In this document: positions 10,284-20,327 of the stretch, piece by piece
Layout of the letters: each line of letters starts with the position of its first letter
Numbering within the stretch: the first letter of the stretch is position 1
Assembly: GCF_010907035.1 (NCBI RefSeq)
Contig: NZ_QUMK01000008.1
Location: 1 to 64,000 of the forward strand
From: Rhodopseudomonas sp. BR0M22
GTDB lineage: Bacteria > Pseudomonadota > Alphaproteobacteria > Rhizobiales > Xanthobacteraceae
Direction of reading: 5' to 3'
DNA length: 64,000 bases
The notes under the pieces: generated by a model
Seen by the model: the letters and a program-made list of their open reading frames with translations, nothing else
Databases searched by the model: none
Told to the model about the DNA's origin: nothing
Position numbers and translations under genes: made by a program

Positions 10284-10665
10284 AGCCCCCCCTTTAAGAC
10301 GCGGTATAGCAATCAAAGGGGCGGTGATGGGTGGTATCCGACGCACGCGTCAGTGCGAGTCGGTTTCTCGATCTCCTCCATATGTAGCGAAACAGCTCGA
10401 ACGCATGTCACGGACGTGGCCGCGCCCGTTCTCTCTGATGCGACTTGCTCGGTGATTCTGGGGCGGCCGGATCAGCGCGCACGATCTCGCCGGCACTGAG
10501 ACGTCACGCGCGCGCAGCAGGAGCCCGTGGGGGTGAACCAATCCGCCATGTTCGCCGTTGGCTGTCGCGGCCGGTCGCGCGCCATCCGAGCGCAGTGGCG
10601 GTTCGCGTCACCACACTGTCACACAACGCGGCGACAGAGTGACGGCAACTCAACCGGGCACCCTC
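10284..10665. other. Non-coding gap between tRNA-Lys and the decarboxylase gene
   Basis: No gene is supported. Close to the downstream start codon there is an imperfect stem, CGTCAC...CTGTC (10606-10620) with GACAGAGTGACG (10633-10644), which would place a structured leader about 22 bases before the ATG. I see no repeat of the tRNA 3' end that would mark an integration event. Confidence 0.4.
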
Positions 10666-13023
10666 ATGGATTATTTCAGGCGCTTCACCTTTCTGTTCTC
10701 GGCTCCCACCTTCGACGCGGATGATCTCGAAGGGCTTCGGTTCAACCAGATTGTCGCCGAGATCGAGCGCTCCGGCTTCGAGATCGTCAAGGCACGCAAG
10801 CTCGAGGATGCCGAGATCGCGGTGCAGACCGACGCCGCGATCGGCTGCATGGTGGTCGACTGGGGCAAGAAGGGGCTCGAGGGAAAGACCGCCGCGCTGA
10901 TCAACCTGATGCGCCGGCGCGGTCTGGATTTCCCGATCGTGCTGCTGATCCGCCGCAAGCGGTTCGAGGAAGTGCCGGTCGAGGTGCTGGATTTCATCGA
11001 CGGCTACGTCTTTCTCTCCGAGGAGACGCCGACCTTCATCGCGCGCAATCTGATCAGCCGGCTGAAGCAATATGCCGACACGCTGAAGACGCCGTTCTTC
11101 GGCGCGCTGGTCGACTATGCGGAGGAGGGCAACCAGCTCTGGACCTGCCCCGGCCATAACGGCGGCATGTTCTACAGCCGCAGTCCGATCGGCCGGGTAT
11201 TCATCGAGCACCTCGGCGAGGCGGTGTTTCGCGACGACCTCGACAATTCGGTGCTCGACCTCGGCGATCTGCTCACCCATGAGGGGCCGGCGCTTCGCGC
11301 ACAAAAGGAAGCGGCGCAGATCTTCGGCGCCGAGAAGACTTACTTCGTGCTCAACGGCACCTCGACCTCCAACAAGGTCGCGCTCGGGGCGCTCGTCACC
11401 GACGGCGATCTCGTCCTGTTCGATCGCAACAATCACAAGGCGGCGCATCACGGCGCGCTGATGATGGGCGGCGGGATTCCGGTCTACATTCCGACCGTCC
11501 GAAATGCCTGGGGGCTGATCGGGCCGATGGCGTGGGACGCGCTGGATGAAGAGGCGCTGCGCGAACGCATCCGCAGCCATCCGCTGGTCAAGGACCCGGA
11601 AGCGTGGCGCAAGCCGCGCCCGTTCCGCGTGGCGGTGGTCGAGCAGTGCACCTATGACGGCACCATCCACAGCGCCGAGATGATCCTGCGCCGCATCGGG
11701 CACCTGTGCGACTACATTCTGTTCGACGAAGCCTGGGCCGGCTTCATGAAGTTTCATCCGCTCTATGCCGGCCGCTTCGCGATGGGGCTGGCCAATCTCG
11801 GCGACGACGCGCCGGGCATCATCGCGACGCAGTCGACCCACAAGCAGCTCGCCAGTTTCTCCCAGGCGTCGCAGATCCACATCAAGGATCGCCACATCCG
11901 CGGCCAGAAGCGGCGGGTCGAGCATCGGCGTTTCAACGAGAGCTTCATGCAGCACGCCTCGACGTCACCGTTCTATCCGCTGTTCGCCTCGCTCGATGTC
12001 GGCGCGCAGATGATGAAGGGCCGCTCCGGCGAAGTGCTGTGGGACGATACGATCCGGCTCGGCATCGAGCTGCGCAAGAAGATCCGCGCGGTGCGGAGGG
12101 AGTTCGAGGAGAAGGAAGCGCGGCCGGAACGGCGCTGGTTCTTCGATCCGTTCGTGCCGGATCGGGTGGCGATCGCGGACGCCGCGCGCGAAGGCGCGGT
12201 GCACGATGTTGCCTGGGAGGCGGTGAGCACCGATCAGCTCGCGACCAACCCGGCGTTCTGGCAGATCGCGCCGGGCGAGGCTTGGCACGGCTTTGCCGAC
12301 ATGGCGCCGGGCTTTGCCATGACCGATCCGAACAAGCTGACGTTGCTGACACCCGGCTTCGATCGGGCGACCGGCCGCTACGCCGAGCATGGCGTGCCGG
12401 CGCCGGTGGTGGCGCAATATCTGCGCGAGAACCGGATCGTGCCGGAGAAGAACGATCTCAACTCGCTGCTGTTTCTGCTGACGCCGGGCGTCGAGGCGAG
12501 CAAGGCCGGCACGCTGATCAGCGGCCTCGTCGCGTTCAAGAAGCTGCACGACGACAATGCGCCGCTGGAAGAGGTGATCCCGGAATTCTGCCGGCGCCGG
12601 CCGGCGCGCTATGCCGGCGTGCGGCTGCGCGACTTGTGCGGCCAGATGCACCGGTTCTTCCGCGATGCCGATGTCAGCGCGCTGCAGGCCAAGCAGTTCC
12701 TGCCCGAACATCTGCCCGAGATCGCGATGTCGCCGCACGCCGCGGCGCGCTTCTTGGTGCGCAACGATGTCGACTACCTGCCGATCAGCCAGATCGCGGG
12801 CCGAATTGCCACCACGCCGTTCGTGGTCTATCCGCCCGGAATTGCGACGATCGTGCCCGGCGAGCGCTTGAGCGAGCGGGCCAAGCCGATGCTCGATTAC
12901 TTGCAGATGTTCGAGCGCAGTTTCAACGAATTCCCCGGCTTCGATGTTGAAATCCAGGGCGTCTATCGTGAGGCCGACGAAGCTGGACGTGTTCGCCTCT
13001 ACACCTACGTCGTGGCCGAATAG
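10666..13023 (+). CDS. Orn/Lys/Arg decarboxylase, fold type I PLP enzyme
   Basis: Large biodegradative-type decarboxylase of 785 residues. It has an N-terminal receiver-like wing domain (about 1-135), the central PLP domain with GTSTSNK (231-237), FDEAWAGF (353-360) and the cofactor lysine Lys393 in STHKQLASFSQAS, and the typical C-terminal domain. The motif pattern is nearest to arginine or lysine decarboxylases such as AdiA and LdcC; the substrate cannot be fixed. ATG 10666 begins a family-like N-terminus (MDYFRRFTFLFSAP); a frame reaching back to 10558 exists but looks non-coding. An acetyltransferase gene follows after 29 bp. Confidence 0.88.
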   Translation: MDYFRRFTFLFSAPTFDADDLEGLRFNQIVAEIERSGFEIVKARKLEDAEIAVQTDAAIGCMVVDWGKKGLEGKTAALINLMRRRGLDFPIVLLIRRKRFEEVPVEVLDFIDGYVFLSEETPTFIARNLISRLKQYADTLKTPFFGALVDYAEEGNQLWTCPGHNGGMFYSRSPIGRVFIEHLGEAVFRDDLDNSVLDLGDLLTHEGPALRAQKEAAQIFGAEKTYFVLNGTSTSNKVALGALVTDGDLVLFDRNNHKAAHHGALMMGGGIPVYIPTVRNAWGLIGPMAWDALDEEALRERIRSHPLVKDPEAWRKPRPFRVAVVEQCTYDGTIHSAEMILRRIGHLCDYILFDEAWAGFMKFHPLYAGRFAMGLANLGDDAPGIIATQSTHKQLASFSQASQIHIKDRHIRGQKRRVEHRRFNESFMQHASTSPFYPLFASLDVGAQMMKGRSGEVLWDDTIRLGIELRKKIRAVRREFEEKEARPERRWFFDPFVPDRVAIADAAREGAVHDVAWEAVSTDQLATNPAFWQIAPGEAWHGFADMAPGFAMTDPNKLTLLTPGFDRATGRYAEHGVPAPVVAQYLRENRIVPEKNDLNSLLFLLTPGVEASKAGTLISGLVAFKKLHDDNAPLEEVIPEFCRRRPARYAGVRLRDLCGQMHRFFRDADVSALQAKQFLPEHLPEIAMSPHAAARFLVRNDVDYLPISQIAGRIATTPFVVYPPGIATIVPGERLSERAKPMLDYLQMFERSFNEFPGFDVEIQGVYREADEAGRVRLYTYVVAE

Positions 13024-13052
13024 TCAGCTCGCCTGCATCTGTCGGAGTTGCC

Positions 13053-13595
13053 GTGGACAGAGTTTTGCCGATCCTGATCCGTCCGTCGCACGACGGCGAT
13101 GTCGAGGCGATGCTCGACATCTATCGCTACTACATCCGGCGTGGTCTCGACGAAGGGATCGACGACCACGGCACGCCGCAGCCGGACGACCTCAAGGAGC
13201 GGCGTAAGAACTTGCGCAATCGCCGCTTCCCGCATCTGGTGGCGATCCGCGCCGGGGTCGTGGTCGGCTACGCCTACGTCGTGCTGTTTCGGAAGCGGCC
13301 GGCCTATCGCTACACGGTGAAGCACTCGATCTATGTGCATCCGGATCACCTCGGCCGCGGCATCGGCAGGGACCTGATGCGCGAGCTGATCGACGCCTGC
13401 GCCGCGGCCGGCTTCCGTCAGATGATCGGCTATATCGATGGTGACAACACCGCTTCGCTCGGCCTGCACCAGAGTTTCGGCTTCGGCATCGTGGGACGGC
13501 TGCCGGGCGTCGCGTATCGTTACGGCCGTTGGGCCGATACGGTGATGGTGCAGCGATCGCTGGGCGCCGGCGCGACCACGCCTCCGGTTGTCTGA
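13053..13595 (+). CDS. GNAT-family N-acetyltransferase
   Basis: Cytoplasmic acetyltransferase of 180 residues. The acetyl-CoA pyrophosphate loop is seen at 96-106 (HPDHLGRGIGR), followed by DACAAAGFRQMIGYIDGDN and LHQSFGFGIVGRLPG, which resemble phosphinothricin/amino-acid acetyltransferases. The GTG start at 13053 is supported by GGAG about 6 bases upstream. It lies 29 bp after the decarboxylase, so the two may be co-transcribed and the amine product could be a substrate, but that is speculation. Confidence 0.8.
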   Translation: MDRVLPILIRPSHDGDVEAMLDIYRYYIRRGLDEGIDDHGTPQPDDLKERRKNLRNRRFPHLVAIRAGVVVGYAYVVLFRKRPAYRYTVKHSIYVHPDHLGRGIGRDLMRELIDACAAAGFRQMIGYIDGDNTASLGLHQSFGFGIVGRLPGVAYRYGRWADTVMVQRSLGAGATTPPVV

Positions 13596-13634
13596 TCAGA
13601 CCTCAATCCGACAAACTCCCTCAGGCTGCGGCCG

Positions 13635-15002
13635 TCAGCGTGAGGGGGCGTCCGGCTTCTGAAATGTCAACGTGATCAGCGCGCCGCCGCCCGGCGCGCC
13701 GCAAACATCGATGGCGCCGCCGTGTTCGTCGACGACCGCTTTGACGATCGCAAGGCCCAGTCCGGCGCCATCGCTGCGGGCGCGGTCACCGCGCCAGAAC
13801 CGCTCGAAGATCAGGCTGCGGTCGGCCTCGGCAATGCCGGGGCCATGATCGCGCACCGCGACGCTGGGTCCGGCTGGATCGATCTCGATCATCACCTCGG
13901 TGCCGGGTGGTGTATGGCGGATCGCATTGTCGACGAGGTTGCGCAGCGCACGCCGGATCATCTCGGCGTTGCCGCGCACAGGGACGGGGGCATCTCCACC
14001 GCGCAGGCCGATCTCCTTGCCGGCGGCGAGCGCGGCCGGTGCGACGGTTTCGATCAGTTCGGTCGCGATGTCGACGAGATCGACGGTTTCGTCCGGATCG
14101 ACCCGCATCGCGTCCATCTCGGCGACATCGAGCAGCTGCGACACGATCCGGCTCATCGCGGCAAGATTGCGTTGCAGGTCTTTCCCGGCCGGTTTCGGCT
14201 CCAGCGTTTCGATCCGCGCGCTGAGGATTGCGAGCGGTGTCCGCAATTCGTGGGCGGCATCCGCGGTGAAGCGGCGCTGCTCGTTGAAGCCGTGTTCGAG
14301 CCGGTCGAACGCCTGATTGACCGCGCTGACCAGCGGCCGGATTTCGCTGGGGATGCCCTGCATCGGCAGCCGGATGTCGGTGCGGCTCGGGGTGATGCCG
14401 GCAGCGCGTTCCGACGCATCGACCAGAGGGCGGATCGCACGCCGGAAGATCACGATGTCGAACGCGAGCAGCAGCAGCAGGATCGGCAGCGTGATCCAGC
14501 CGGCACGATGAAAGAAGTTGGCGGCGATATCGTCGATGATGACGTCGCCGTTCGACAGATCCTCGACCACCTGAATTGTCAGCGTCCGGCCACCGATGCG
14601 TCGCTCGATGCTGTCTCCCGAAAGGCCGGTCGATCCGGTGACGAGACCGAACCACGAGGCGCGCTCCGCGGATCGGCGTGGCAGCAGTGGTTTGCGGTCC
14701 GGGTTCGAGCTGAACAGCACTTGGCCGGAGCCGTCGATCACCGCATAGGCATAGCGGCCGTAGGCGGCCGAATATACGTCGCGCAGATCCTGCGGCAGGG
14801 CGAGGTTGAGCTGTCCGTCCGGGCCGACGCTGAGATGTTCGGCGACCACCTCGGCCTGGCGTCGCATGGCGTCGCCGTGCAGCCGGTCGATCTCGCGGTT
14901 GAGCAGCCAGAACAGGATCAGCGGCAGCACCACCGCGGTGATCGTCAGCGCCACCACATGCAGCAGCAGGATGCGGGCGGCGAGAGAGTCGCGCCGGAAC
15001 AC
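13635..15002 (-). CDS. Two-component sensor histidine kinase
   Basis: Inner-membrane kinase of 455 residues. Two membrane helices (about 10-33 and 168-186) flank a periplasmic sensor region, followed by a HAMP linker, HisKA with phospho-acceptor His251 (AAHELRTPLAIL) and an HATPase domain with NLVDNAIRHTPPG, RDHGPGI and GAGLGLAIVKAVV. The layout is that of the EnvZ/QseC class paired with OmpR-type regulators. The GTG start follows the regulator's TAA directly, so the pair is coupled. Divergent from an RND efflux operon, which it probably controls in response to its substrate. Confidence 0.9.
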   Translation of the reverse strand: MFRRDSLAARILLLHVVALTITAVVLPLILFWLLNREIDRLHGDAMRRQAEVVAEHLSVGPDGQLNLALPQDLRDVYSAAYGRYAYAVIDGSGQVLFSSNPDRKPLLPRRSAERASWFGLVTGSTGLSGDSIERRIGGRTLTIQVVEDLSNGDVIIDDIAANFFHRAGWITLPILLLLLAFDIVIFRRAIRPLVDASERAAGITPSRTDIRLPMQGIPSEIRPLVSAVNQAFDRLEHGFNEQRRFTADAAHELRTPLAILSARIETLEPKPAGKDLQRNLAAMSRIVSQLLDVAEMDAMRVDPDETVDLVDIATELIETVAPAALAAGKEIGLRGGDAPVPVRGNAEMIRRALRNLVDNAIRHTPPGTEVMIEIDPAGPSVAVRDHGPGIAEADRSLIFERFWRGDRARSDGAGLGLAIVKAVVDEHGGAIDVCGAPGGGALITLTFQKPDAPSR

Positions 15003-15677
15003 TTACTTGATCTCCGACAGCAGATAGCCGACGCCGCGGATCGTCCGGATCTGCACCGTGGCGCCGAGCTCTTCGAGCTGCTTGCGCAGTCGCGAGACAT
15101 AGACCTCGACCGCGTTCGAGGCGACGTCGCCGCCAAGCCCGAAGATCTGATCCTCGAGCGTCTTCTTCGGCACGACGCGACCCTGCCGGCGCAGCAGCAA
15201 TTCGAGCACGTTGAGCTCGCGGCCCGACAATAGGCGCGGCTCGCCGCTGATCAAGATCTGGCGTCCTTCGGTATCGAAAGTCAGATTTCCGAGGGTGAGC
15301 GAGCGGCCGAGCAGGTGACCAGGGCGACGCAGAATGGCTTCAATGCGCGCCACCATCTCCTCGATCGCGAACGGCTTGACCAGATAGTCGTCGGCACCGG
15401 CCTTCAGGCCGGAGACGCGATCCTGCACGCCGCTGCGCGCGGTCAGCACCAGCACCGGGATCGATTCATGGCCGGCGCGCAGTTCGCGCAGCAGGGACAT
15501 GCCGTCGCCGTCCGGCAATCCGAGGTCGAGCGCCATCGCGACGTAGTTCACCGATGCGAGTGCAGCGCGCGCATCCTCGACGCCGCTGACAATATCGACA
15601 TCGTAGCCGACGGCGTTGACGCCCCGCGAGATCAGGTCCGCCAGTTCGAGGTTGTCTTCGACGATCAGGAGGCGCAT
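15003..15677 (-). CDS. OmpR/PhoB-family response regulator
   Basis: DNA-binding regulator of 224 residues: receiver domain with phospho-acceptor Asp51 (VAMALDLGLPDGDGM), switch residues in VLVLTARSG and the Lys of YLVKPF, then a winged-helix domain ending SRLRKQLEELG...IRTIRGVGYLL. ATG 15677 is chosen because it starts the receiver exactly (MRLLIVEDNLELADL). First gene of a two-gene minus operon with the kinase. The 195-bp gap to the divergent efflux operon is the likely binding region. Confidence 0.92.
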   Translation of the reverse strand: MRLLIVEDNLELADLISRGVNAVGYDVDIVSGVEDARAALASVNYVAMALDLGLPDGDGMSLLRELRAGHESIPVLVLTARSGVQDRVSGLKAGADDYLVKPFAIEEMVARIEAILRRPGHLLGRSLTLGNLTFDTEGRQILISGEPRLLSGRELNVLELLLRRQGRVVPKKTLEDQIFGLGGDVASNAVEVYVSRLRKQLEELGATVQIRTIRGVGYLLSEIK

Positions 15678-15872
15678 CGCGGGGCAAAGCTTTGACGGTC
15701 TGTGCTTGTGCTTCGTACCACGTGCAAGCCGCGAGCGTACAGCGGGCAGATCTGCGCCGTAATTGGTAATTTTGCGAGCACGACGGCGCCGTGTCAGGTT
15801 GGTGTAAGCTCGGTCTGCTAACCACAGCGAAGGCGTCCGGAAACGGCCGATCTGTTCGACTGCGGGGCGCAG

Positions 15873-17078
15873 ATGCAGCACAGCTGGAAGACACCGATTT
15901 ACGCTGCCGCGGTCGCGCTTCTGGTTGCGGGCGGGTGCGTGGCGCTTGCCATGCGATCCGGCAGTCTCGTCGCGACGGCCGGAGCGCAGCCGGTGGACAC
16001 GAGCCGGGATGGCATCGATCTCGCCCAGCAGACGATCGCTCTCTCGGCCAAACAGGTCGAGGCGATCAGCATCGAACCGGTCGAGCAGCGCGAATTCCTT
16101 ATTACCAAGGACGCGCTGGGATCGATCGCCTACAACGAAAACCTGCTGGTACAGGTGTTCACGCCCTATGCCGGACGGATCATCGACACCTTCTTCAATC
16201 TCGGCGACGAGGTGAAGAAGGGCGCTCCGCTGTTTACCATCGACAGCTCCGACCTGCTGCAGGCGGAGTCGACGCTGCTGGCGACCGCCGGCGTGCTGGA
16301 GCTGCAGAACCGCAATCTCAACCGGGTGCGCCAGCTGCTCAAGACCGGCGGCGCGCCGCAGCGCGATGTCGATCAGGCCACGTCCGATCAGCAGACCGCT
16401 GAAGGCAATCACAAGGCAGCGCGAGATGCAGTCCGTATCTTCGGCAAGTCGGAAGCCGAGATCGACCGCATCATCGCCGAGCGCCACGTCGACTCCACCC
16501 TGATCGTGCGCAGCCCGGTGGACGGGCAGGTGACCGCACGCAACGCGGCGCCGGGCCTCTACGTGCAACCCGGCAGCGCGCCTCCACCGCTGACGCTCGC
16601 CAATCTGTCGATCAAATGGATGGTGGCGAACGTTATTGAGACCGATGCGCCCGCGTTCCGGCTTGGTCAGCCGGTCGAGGCGCGGGTGGCGGCCTATCCT
16701 GGTCAGGTGTTTCGCGGTCGGGTGACCGCACTCGGCAGCAGCATCGACCCGAGTTCGCACCGCCAGTTAGTCCGTTCCGAGATCGACGATCCGGCCAATC
16801 TGCTGCGCCCCGGCATGTTGGCCAATTTCACGATCGAGGTGGCGAAGCCGGTTACGTCACCCGCGGTGCGGCTCGACGCGGTGGTGCGCGAGGGCGACGG
16901 CACCATGTCGGTGTGGGTGACACGCGACCGCCGCAGCTTTCAGCGCCGGCTGGTCAAGATTGGTCTGGCGCAAAACGGCCGCCGGCAGATCCTCGACGGC
17001 GTCGCGCCGGGTGAGCTGGTGGTGGGGACCGGCGCGATCTTCCTCAGCAACAAGCTCGCGAACGCCGCAAGCGGCTGA
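15873..17078 (+). CDS. RND efflux periplasmic adaptor subunit
   Basis: Membrane-fusion protein of 401 residues linking pump and outer-membrane channel. It has an N-terminal membrane anchor (about 8-28), a lipoyl half-motif (VFTPYAGRIIDTFFNLGDEV), a coiled-coil hairpin (about 125-200), the second half (IVRSPVDGQVTARNAAPGLYV) and a beta-barrel. HlyD/CzcB-like in order. It is the first gene of a three-gene efflux operon divergent from a two-component system. Unlike the second system's adaptor it has no His-rich metal-binding stretch. Confidence 0.88.
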   Translation: MQHSWKTPIYAAAVALLVAGGCVALAMRSGSLVATAGAQPVDTSRDGIDLAQQTIALSAKQVEAISIEPVEQREFLITKDALGSIAYNENLLVQVFTPYAGRIIDTFFNLGDEVKKGAPLFTIDSSDLLQAESTLLATAGVLELQNRNLNRVRQLLKTGGAPQRDVDQATSDQQTAEGNHKAARDAVRIFGKSEAEIDRIIAERHVDSTLIVRSPVDGQVTARNAAPGLYVQPGSAPPPLTLANLSIKWMVANVIETDAPAFRLGQPVEARVAAYPGQVFRGRVTALGSSIDPSSHRQLVRSEIDDPANLLRPGMLANFTIEVAKPVTSPAVRLDAVVREGDGTMSVWVTRDRRSFQRRLVKIGLAQNGRRQILDGVAPGELVVGTGAIFLSNKLANAASG

Positions 17079-17105
17079 CCGACACAAAAGCCGGCGGCGT
17101 TCATC

Positions 17106-20100
17106 GTGTTTAAAAGCATCATCGAGTTCGGCCTGACCCGCAAGGCCATCATCGTCCTGGCGCTGATCGTGTTCTGCGGCGCCGGCATCGCGGCGTTCAC
17201 TCGGCTCAATGTCGAAGCCTATCCTAATCCCGCGCCGGTGATCCTCGAGATCACCGCCCAGGCCGCGGGGCTGTCAGCCGAGGAGATGGAGAAGTACTAC
17301 ACCATCCCGATGGAGGTCGGCCTATATCCGACGCCCGGCGTGGTCAACATTCGCTCCACCTCGTTCTACGGCTTGTCGTTCGTCCGGGTCACCTTCGCTT
17401 ACGGTGTCGACTATTATTTCGCGCTGACCCAGGCGGCGAATTCGATCCAGCAGAATATCTCGCTGCCGAACAACCTGGTGCCGACCATTCAGCAGTCGAG
17501 CCTGGTCGGCGAGATCTTTCGCTATCAATTGGTCGGGCCGCCGAACTACGGGCTGACCAATCTGCGCACCGTGCAGGACTATATCGTGGCGCGGCGGCTG
17601 ATGACGGTGCCCGGGGTGGTGCAGATCAACGCCTGGGGCGGGACCACCAAGCAGTTCAACGTCGATGCCGATCTGCAGAAGCTGGAGGCCTACAACATCA
17701 CCGTGCCGCAGATGGTATCGGCCCTCGGCAACGCCAACCTGAATGTCGGTGCGCGCGAGATCACCATCGGCCAGCAGTCGGTCAACATCCGCGGCATTGG
17801 GTTAGTCGATTCCGGCGGCGATGATTCCATCGCCAATGGCTACAAGGTCCAGGACATCGAGAACGTCGTGCTGACCCAATCGGGCGGGCTGCCGATCCAG
17901 ATCAAGGATGTCGCCAAGGTCTCGGTGGGCTACGTGCCGCGGCTCGGCATCGCGGGGCGCGACGGTAGCGACGACGTCGCCGCCGCGATCGTGGTGATGG
18001 GGCGGACACAGCACACCAACGATATCGTGCCGAAGGTCGAGGAGGAGGTCGCCAAGCTCAATCGCGACGGCAGCCTGCCGCCCGGCGTCAAGATCGTGCC
18101 GTATTACGATCGCGGCGCGCTCGTCGCAGTAACCACTCGGACGGTGCTGCACAATCTGATCGTCGGTTGCCTGTTGGTGTTCCTGATCCAATGGGTCTTT
18201 CTCGGCGATCTGCGCAGCGCGCTGATCGTCAGCGCCAGCATTCCGTTCGCGCTGTTCTTCTCGATCATCATTCTCGTGCTGCGCGGCGAGGATGCCAACC
18301 TGCTGTCGCTCGGCGCGGTCGATTTCGGCATCATCGTCGATTCCGCCGTGATCATGATGGAGAACATCTTCCGCAATCTGCAATCGCCTGCCGAGCAGCA
18401 GCGGCGGATGCTGGCGCAACTGCAGCAGAGCGGCGCCGGCATGGGCGAGCCGCAGGTGTGGACCGATCGGTTGCGGCTGATCTTCCTGAGCGCACTGCAG
18501 GTCGACAAGGCGGTGCTGTTCACCGCGGCAATCACGGTGACGGCGTTCGTGCCGCTGTTCACCATGCAGGGCGTCGAAGGTCAGATCTTCGGGCCGATGG
18601 CACGCACCTACGGCTACGCGCTGGCGGGTGCGCTGATTTCGACCTTCACGATCACGCCGGTGCTGGCGTCGCTGCTGCTGCCGAAAGCGATCGAAGAACA
18701 CGAGACGGCGATCGTGCGCGGTCTGCGCCGCGCCTATGAGCCGGTGCTGCGCTGGTCGCTTGGCCGCACCAAGGTCGCGGCGGTTGTTGGCCTGGTTTTC
18801 CTTTGTGTTGCCGGTTTGGCGGCGAGCCGTCTCGGCAGTGAGTTTTTGCCGGCGCTGGAGGAGGGCAATTTCTGGATCCGGGCGGCGATGCCGCCGACGA
18901 TGTCGCTTGATGCCGGCACCAGTTACGTCCGAAAGATGCGCGAGATCCTGCTGCGGCATCCGGAAGTCATCACCGTGGTGTCGCAGCACGGCCGGCCGGA
19001 CAATGGCAGCGATGCGTCGGCGTTCTCCAATGTCGAGCTGTTCGCGCCGGTCAAACCGTTCTCGGAATGGCCGGCCGGCCTGACCAAGGAGATGCTGGCG
19101 GAGCAGTTGCAGAAGGAGTTCGACGCCGAGCTGCCGGGCGTCACCTTCAATTTCTCGCAGTACATCCAGGACAACATCGAGGAAGCGCTGTCCGGCGTGA
19201 AGGGCGCCAACTCGGTCAAGATCGTTGGCCCCAACCTGCAGGTGCTGGAGCAACTCGCCGGGCAGGTGGTGCAGGAGATGGCCAAGGTGCGCGGCGTCGC
19301 CGACCTCGGCGTATTCCATCTGCTCGGCCAGCCCAACCTCAACATCAAGGTCGATCGCGCACGCGCTGCGCGCTACGGCCTCAACACCGGCGACGTCAAT
19401 TCGGTGATCCAGGCGGCTGTCGGCGGCAGCATCGCCACCACGGTGCTCGAAGCCGATCGGCAGTTCGGCGTCGCGGTGCGGCTCGACCCGAAATTTCGCG
19501 AAAGCGTCGACGCGGTGCGCGAGCTGAAGATCGCTTACGCGACGCCGAGCGGCGTCAACGCCTATATCCCGCTCAGCGAAGTCGCCACCATCTCGCTCGA
19601 TACCGGCGCCTCCTTCATCTACCGCGAGAGGAGCCAGCGCTACATTCCGATCAAGTTCAGCGTCCGTGGCCGCGACCTTGGCGGCACCGTCGCCGAGGCA
19701 CAGCAGCGGGTCAACGACGCGGTGCAGCTGCCGCCCGGCTATCGGCTGATCTGGTCCGGCGAGTTCGACAATCTGCAGGATGCCAAAGCGCGGCTGATGA
19801 TCGTGGTGCCGATCACGCTGCTGCTGGTGTTCGTGCTGCTCTATGCGCTGTTCAATACGCTGCGCGACAGCCTGATTGCACTGCTCGGCATTCCGTTCGC
19901 GGCCGGCGGCGGCGTTATCGCGCTGTATCTGTCGGGACTGGAATTCAGCGTCTCGGCCGCGATCGGCTTCATCTCGCTGCTCGGCGTCGCGGTGATGGAC
20001 GGCATCCTCAACATCACTTACTTCCGCGAACTGCGCGCCAGCGGCGTGAGCGTCGCCGATGCGGTGCGGCAGGCCTCCGAGCAGCGGATGCGGCCGATGC

Positions 20101-20327
20101 TGATGACGGCGCTGTCGGCCGGCGTCGGGCTGTTCCCGGCGGCGCTGTCGCACGACATCGGCAGCCAGGTGCAGCGGCCCTTGGCGACCGTTGTGGTCGG
20201 CGGCATGTTCATCGGTCCGCTGTTGCTGCTGGCGGTGGCGCCGGCGCTGCGCAAGCTCGCTTTTGCTCGCGAGGAGGCGGGGCGGACCAGCGCGACTTCC
20301 CAGGCCGCACCACAGGGAGAGCCGTAA
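17106..20327 (+). CDS. RND efflux permease, CzcA-related
   Basis: Inner-membrane pump of 1073 residues with the usual 12 helices and two periplasmic loops. In helix 4 it carries DFGIIVDSAVIMMEN with Asp406, Asp412 and Glu419, the spacing seen in heavy-metal RND pumps, but with Ser where CzcA-type pumps usually have Gly. It begins with GTG 17106 (MFKSIIEFGLTRKAIIVLAL), 27 bp after the adaptor gene, and its TAA overlaps the next ATG. Substrate is either a metal ion or an organic compound; the sequence does not settle it. Confidence 0.85.
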   Translation: MFKSIIEFGLTRKAIIVLALIVFCGAGIAAFTRLNVEAYPNPAPVILEITAQAAGLSAEEMEKYYTIPMEVGLYPTPGVVNIRSTSFYGLSFVRVTFAYGVDYYFALTQAANSIQQNISLPNNLVPTIQQSSLVGEIFRYQLVGPPNYGLTNLRTVQDYIVARRLMTVPGVVQINAWGGTTKQFNVDADLQKLEAYNITVPQMVSALGNANLNVGAREITIGQQSVNIRGIGLVDSGGDDSIANGYKVQDIENVVLTQSGGLPIQIKDVAKVSVGYVPRLGIAGRDGSDDVAAAIVVMGRTQHTNDIVPKVEEEVAKLNRDGSLPPGVKIVPYYDRGALVAVTTRTVLHNLIVGCLLVFLIQWVFLGDLRSALIVSASIPFALFFSIIILVLRGEDANLLSLGAVDFGIIVDSAVIMMENIFRNLQSPAEQQRRMLAQLQQSGAGMGEPQVWTDRLRLIFLSALQVDKAVLFTAAITVTAFVPLFTMQGVEGQIFGPMARTYGYALAGALISTFTITPVLASLLLPKAIEEHETAIVRGLRRAYEPVLRWSLGRTKVAAVVGLVFLCVAGLAASRLGSEFLPALEEGNFWIRAAMPPTMSLDAGTSYVRKMREILLRHPEVITVVSQHGRPDNGSDASAFSNVELFAPVKPFSEWPAGLTKEMLAEQLQKEFDAELPGVTFNFSQYIQDNIEEALSGVKGANSVKIVGPNLQVLEQLAGQVVQEMAKVRGVADLGVFHLLGQPNLNIKVDRARAARYGLNTGDVNSVIQAAVGGSIATTVLEADRQFGVAVRLDPKFRESVDAVRELKIAYATPSGVNAYIPLSEVATISLDTGASFIYRERSQRYIPIKFSVRGRDLGGTVAEAQQRVNDAVQLPPGYRLIWSGEFDNLQDAKARLMIVVPITLLLVFVLLYALFNTLRDSLIALLGIPFAAGGGVIALYLSGLEFSVSAAIGFISLLGVAVMDGILNITYFRELRASGVSVADAVRQASEQRMRPMLMTALSAGVGLFPAALSHDIGSQVQRPLATVVVGGMFIGPLLLLAVAPALRKLAFAREEAGRTSATSQAAPQGEP

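Noticed and set aside
17802-20153. 783-codon open frame antisense to the RND pump
   Set aside because: Shadow frame: the opposite strand encodes a full RND permease with all motifs; the antisense product has no domain and biased composition.
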